Assembly: GCA_035640155.1 (NCBI GenBank)
Contig: DASQWR010000169.1
Location: 1 to 8,735, forward strand
Length of the DNA: 8,735 nt
Reading direction: 5' to 3'
Source of the DNA: JALYQB01 sp035640155
GTDB lineage: Bacteria; Actinomycetota; Actinomycetes; Mycobacteriales; Pseudonocardiaceae
Below the pieces are notes generated by a model, which saw only the letters and a program-made list of their open reading frames with translations, was not told the origin of the DNA and ran no database searches. Within the stretch, counting starts at the first letter, position 1, and the number at the start of each line of letters is the position of its first letter. The position numbers and the translations under genes are program-made. Positions 6,093-8,735 of this stretch are shown in pieces.

Positions 6093-6169
6093 AGGCCCTA
6101 GTGCTACTAAGAAGAACGAAGGTTTGTGAACTGCATTCGTGCGATGAGATTATGCGCGGAGGTAGGCCA
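6093..6169 (-). promoter_or_regulatory. Possible truncated CRISPR leader
   Basis: The bases right of the last repeat are markedly less GC-rich than the surroundings (for example CTACTAAGAAGAACGAAGG at 6104-6122), as CRISPR leaders often are. On the minus strand CATAAT (6149-6154) resembles a -10 box, but no -35 match is apparent at the usual distance. About 75 bases on, the sequence becomes NACHT-gene coding material, so any longer leader has been lost to rearrangement. The role is inferred from position and composition. Confidence 0.35.
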
Positions 6170-6690
6170 GTCCGCGCCCGCTACCTCGCGCACGTCAGCG
6201 AGACGCTCGACGAGCTGGAGCAGTTCAGGATCGACGTGCGACCTTACCGGCCCCGCGCTGGTCAGCGTCGCGTACCTGAGCTTGCAGGTCAGCACTGACT
6301 CCCGTCGACGGAGTTACAGCGATCGACCCGACGAGCGCTGGTTTGCCGACGGGCGCCGCAGCGCGCCGGGCAGCAGCAGCCTTCGGGCCGAGGCGGCACT
6401 CGCCGAGGGCCCGCGGACCCCGCTGCGCGGGGACGCCGGCTCGGGCAAGACGACGCTGCTGCAGTGGCTGGCCGTGACGGCCGCCCGCAGCGGGTTCTCC
6501 GGGCCGCTCGCCGGCTGGAACGGCTGTGTGCCGTTCCTGCTCCGGTTGCGCAGCTACGCCGACCGCCCACTGCCGCAGCCCGACCAGCTGCTCGCCGGGG
6601 TCGCCGACCCGCTCGTCGACCTGCTGCCGCCGGGCTGGGTGCACCGGCAGCTCCGCACCGGTAGGGCGCTTGGCTGTCGACCTTCCTGAT
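6170..6690 (+). pseudogene. N-terminal and P-loop fragment of a NACHT/STAND NTPase, frameshifted and truncated
   Basis: NACHT NTPases are nucleotide-driven switches; several bacterial ones defend against phage. Two frames must be combined. The first encodes RARYLAHVSETLDELEQFRI (about 6170-6235). The second, from 6240, encodes DLTGPALVSVAYLSLQVSTD, then the Walker A GDAGSGKTT (6429-6455), LLQWLAVTAARSGFSG, PFLLRLRSYADRPLPQPDQL and WVHRQLRTGRAL. A loss of two bases (or gain of one) near 6236-6240 explains the shift. In actinobacterial NACHT proteins RAL is normally followed by a hydrophobic Walker B (such as VLVDGVDEL); here the frame ends in GCRPS and a stop at 6688-6690. So Walker B, sensor and helical domains are missing. 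No credible start is seen before 6170, where CRISPR-flanking sequence begins. It is a broken gene. Confidence 0.75.
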
Positions 6691-7293
6691 GGCGGGCACG
6701 ACCTGTCGTTCCTTGCTCACTGCCCTTCGCTGACAGGGGTGGTCCTGAACGGCTGCACTGCGTTGTCGGTGTCGGCGCTGGTGTCAGCCTCCCACCTGAG
6801 GTACGTGTACTTGCGAGACGCCGAGCATCTCCGCGACCTACGAGCCTTCATCGGGCTCCCTCACCTCACGCGATTGGGCATCGACGATGCGCCGCTCACC
6901 GATGGTCTTGCTGCCGTGGCACCCGTCCTGGACCGGCTTGAGGAGCTTGACGTATGGAGGGTGCCGACAGCCATATCGCTCGACCCGCTCGCCGGAAGTT
7001 CGCTGCAGGAAATCAACCTGGCTGACTGCCCCATCACCGATCTGGCACCGCTGGCTACGATGCAGTCGTTGACGCGGGTGTGGTTGCGAGACTTCCCCGC
7101 CGTGGAACTCGCGCCGCTGGCCACACTGCCGCACCTGCGGGAGCTGATGCTGATGGAAATCGCGGAGCCAGTCGATCTGGCACCGCTCGCCCGGATTGGC
7201 CATCGCCTGCGGGTGGAGCTGCGGAACACCTCCACCGTGGGAACGGCGGGTTCTCTGGTCAAGATGGCGACGCTGAGCCCACTCGTCACCTGA
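6669..7293 (+). pseudogene. Leucine-rich repeat C-terminus, probably of the same NACHT-LRR gene
   Basis: This frame encodes about 205 residues of leucine-rich repeats with a period near 22 residues. Units include DLSFLAHCPSLTGVVLNGC, LRAFIGLPHLTRLGIDDA, DLAPLATMQSLTRVWLRDF and ELAPLATLPHLRELML. It ends with TGA at 7291-7293. LRR tails of this DLxPLAxLPxLxxLxL type are known on actinobacterial NACHT proteins, where they are likely to sense a target. The repeats take over within about 20 bases of the end of the upstream NACHT homology but in a different frame. The simplest reading is an internal deletion of several hundred codons that also broke the frame. No start codon with a ribosome site is seen near 6669, so it is probably not translated as an independent protein. 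An alternative is that the two fragments come from different genes. Confidence 0.7.
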
Positions 7294-7297
7294 AGCT

Positions 7298-7444
7298 TTA
7301 CTGCCGGAGTGGGGCGTGGAGTGGTCGGCGTGCGGGGTCGATGGCCTTTGGGGGGAGGAATTCGGGTAGGCCGCGGCTGTCGAGTCGGATATGCCAGCCC
7401 TGGCGATGCACGATGGTGTGGTGGTATTCGCACAGCAGGCACAT
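7298..7444 (-). pseudogene. C-terminal remnant of an HNH endonuclease (DUF222/HNH type)
   Basis: On the minus strand 48 residues read CLLCEYHHTIVHRQGWHIRL, then GLPEFLPPKAIDPARRP, ending in TAA (7298-7300). This matches the last part of the HNH nucleases abundant in actinomycetes, where a CxxHH helix with metal and catalytic histidines is followed by a strand and a conserved PEFxPPxxxDPxRxP tail. The first His-containing half of the HNH motif, the CxxC knuckle and the large N-terminal domain are missing; an in-frame TGA lies four codons before the first Met. It therefore cannot encode an active enzyme. Its stop lies only four bases from the end of the LRR fragment, tail to tail. The short length was compensated by the strong pattern. 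Confidence 0.7.
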
Positions 7445-7706
7445 GTTACTAAGTCACGCTCTATGTACCCATTTCATGTGCGGCCCCGCACAGTGCGGCC
7501 AAGGCCGGCGAGCGGCACTCCCCCGACGATCCAGCGCGGCGGGGCGTCCGTGGCCTGGCAGCCGCTCGCCACCAAGTCACCGCCGGTTGCTGTGGGCGGC
7601 GCTGGAGCCGCGCTCGGCGGATCGTCGGTAGCGCCGGAGTTTCACCCTAACGGGGTAGGAGGCGCTACTGTGACCGCTCGCACACTACCGAGGGAAGCGG
7701 GTGACG
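7445..7706. other. Intergenic junction region before the regulator gene
   Basis: Roughly 260 bases without a recognised gene. A lower-GC patch at about 7442-7480 marks the broken end of the HNH fragment. Next to it is a perfect 13-base palindrome, CCGCACAGTGCGG (7486-7498), which could be a hairpin or operator. Several frames are open but carry low-complexity Arg/Pro/Ala sequence. The last 50 bases should hold the promoter of the HTH gene: TACTGT at 7668-7673 has the TAnnnT form of an actinobacterial -10 box, but the matching -35 is weak. Confidence 0.4.
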
Positions 7707-8735
7707 ATGAGCTACGGACACGCGCACAACCTGAACGCGAAGTCGGACCAGGCAGAGCCCGGCGCGAGCCCGGCGGATGATCCAGCGCAGCCCGTCGATC
7801 CCGCGCTCTACCGCCGCGATGACGTGCGCCCGGTGCTGGCCGAGCGCGACATCACCGAGCTGTACCGGGTGCTCAAGGGCGCCGGGCTCACCCAGCGGCA
7901 GATGGCCGCCTTGACCGACCAGTCCCAGTCCGAGGTGTCGGAGATCCTCAAGGGTCGCCGGGTGCGGGACGTGACTGTGCTGGAGCGCATCTGCGACGGC
8001 CTGGGCATACCCCGTGAGCTGATGGGCCTCTCCTACGGCGAGCACAGCGCCTACCGTGGACAGGGCACGGTCGCCAGCCCCGAAGAGGTTGCTGAGATGC
8101 TGCGCCGCCATCTGATCGCGCTGGGTCCGATCGCCGCCGTGGCCTACCACCCGCTCACCAGGCTGGCCGAGCTACTGGAGCACGTCGAGCTGCCCGGTTT
8201 GTCGCCGGTGCCGCTGCCGTCTCGGCTGTCGGGGGTGCATGTGGCGCAGGTGCGGGAGTTGACCCGGCGGCTCGGCGAAGCCGGCAACACCTCGGTGTCC
8301 GACCCGGAGGTGCTCAGCGCCGCAGCGGCCTGGGCGAACAGGCTGCTGGACGTCTCCGGCCCCGAGTCGGTCCGGAAGGCGCTGATGGTGGCGGTGGCGG
8401 AGCTGCACATTGAGGCGGGATGGGCCGGGTTCGACGCCGGTCTCTACGACCGGGCGATGGTCCACTACGCCTACAGCTTCGAGCTGGCCATTAAAGCCGG
8501 TGACACCTACCTGCAAGCTCTGATCTTGAAATACGCCGGGACCGCCACCGTAGAGCACGGGCAGCCCAACGACGGGCTCAAGATGCTCCAGTACGGGGCG
8601 GTCACGGCGATAGGCATCCCGCCGGACGAGCAGCGCGCGGTGGTGGTCGGGGAAAGCGGTCGGGCGGCCGTTGAGGCAACAACGCTTGTGGCCGAGGCGA
8701 CCGCCTTAAGCCGTCTCGAATATCCAGAGGCCGCC
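7707..8735 (+). CDS. Helix-turn-helix (XRE-type) regulator with TPR-like C-terminal region, partial
   Basis: The frame is open from ATG 7707 to the right edge (343 codons, no stop). After a polar N-terminal tail of about 45 residues comes a Cro/C1-type HTH at about 49-108: LTQRQMAALTDQSQSEVSEI followed by LKGRRVRDVTVLERICDGLG and IPRELMGLSYG. The rest is Ala/Leu-rich and helical, with blocks such as MVAVAELHIEAGWAGFDAGL and DRAMVHYAYSFELAIKAGDT at about 233-272. These look like tetratricopeptide repeats. This architecture is very common in Pseudonocardiales and Streptomyces, often in regulators of unknown signal that may bind a peptide or protein partner. GTG 7701 in the same frame is an alternative start, with AGGGA at 7691-7695 serving either. 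Nothing suggests decay, unlike the genes to its left. The target is unknown. Confidence 0.85.
   Translation, partial: MSYGHAHNLNAKSDQAEPGASPADDPAQPVDPALYRRDDVRPVLAERDITELYRVLKGAGLTQRQMAALTDQSQSEVSEILKGRRVRDVTVLERICDGLGIPRELMGLSYGEHSAYRGQGTVASPEEVAEMLRRHLIALGPIAAVAYHPLTRLAELLEHVELPGLSPVPLPSRLSGVHVAQVRELTRRLGEAGNTSVSDPEVLSAAAAWANRLLDVSGPESVRKALMVAVAELHIEAGWAGFDAGLYDRAMVHYAYSFELAIKAGDTYLQALILKYAGTATVEHGQPNDGLKMLQYGAVTAIGIPPDEQRAVVVGESGRAAVEATTLVAEATALSRLEYPEAA

Noticed and set aside
5815..6129. Plus-strand open frame with a repeated peptide FYTPFGVRCFGT
   Set aside because: The repetition is the CRISPR repeat read as protein; 37-base repeat plus 32-base spacer is a multiple of three, so the last two copies fall in the same frame.
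7391..7780. Plus-strand open frame of 129 codons before the regulator
   Set aside because: It overlaps the HNH remnant and the regulator start, and has no consistent protein-like pattern.

Overview
The window is high-GC DNA with GTG starts, dense overlapping spurious reading frames and gene families typical of mycelial actinomycetes (Pseudonocardia, Saccharopolyspora, Amycolatopsis or Streptomyces-like). No rRNA, tRNA or intact transposase was recognised. The organism call is an inference from composition and protein families only.

Left part (1-3412, mainly + strand): the 3' end of a macro-domain protein is followed by a spacer that may hold an antitoxin remnant on the minus strand. Then comes a compact, probably co-transcribed metabolic cluster. 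It holds a Uma2-type nuclease-fold protein (449-1039), a small cupin (1036-1341, ATGA overlap), a DJ-1/PfpI-type protein (1361-1915), an amidohydrolase-2 family protein (1930-3093) and a 90-aa acidic conserved protein (3140-3412). The amidohydrolase carries two compensating single-base indels that put about 38 codons out of frame and remove a predicted metal-ligand aspartate. A strong hairpin at 3425-3443 separates this cluster from a convergent minus-strand gene of unknown function (3458-4282).

Middle part (4550-6092, minus strand): a decayed type III CRISPR-Cas locus. A Cas10/Cmr2-like protein without an HD domain stops just as the palm (polymerase/cyclase) domain begins, so it has no GGDD site. 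About 310 bp away lies a three-repeat, two-spacer CRISPR array with 37-nt repeats. Each repeat folds into a 5-bp hairpin lying exactly next to an 8-nt tag (ATAGAAAC) when read on the minus strand, and the leader-distal repeat is degenerate. No other cas gene is visible.

Right part (6100-7444): further wreckage. A NACHT-type (STAND) NTPase fragment with an intact Walker A and a frameshift is joined, apparently by a large internal deletion, to a frame-shifted leucine-rich repeat C-terminus. A 48-codon HNH-endonuclease tail lies on the opposite strand. The CRISPR, Cas10, NACHT-LRR and HNH pieces together look like an eroding defence or mobile-gene island.

From 7707 to the right edge runs an intact but edge-truncated helix-turn-helix (XRE-type) regulator with a TPR-like C-terminal region, common in this bacterial group.
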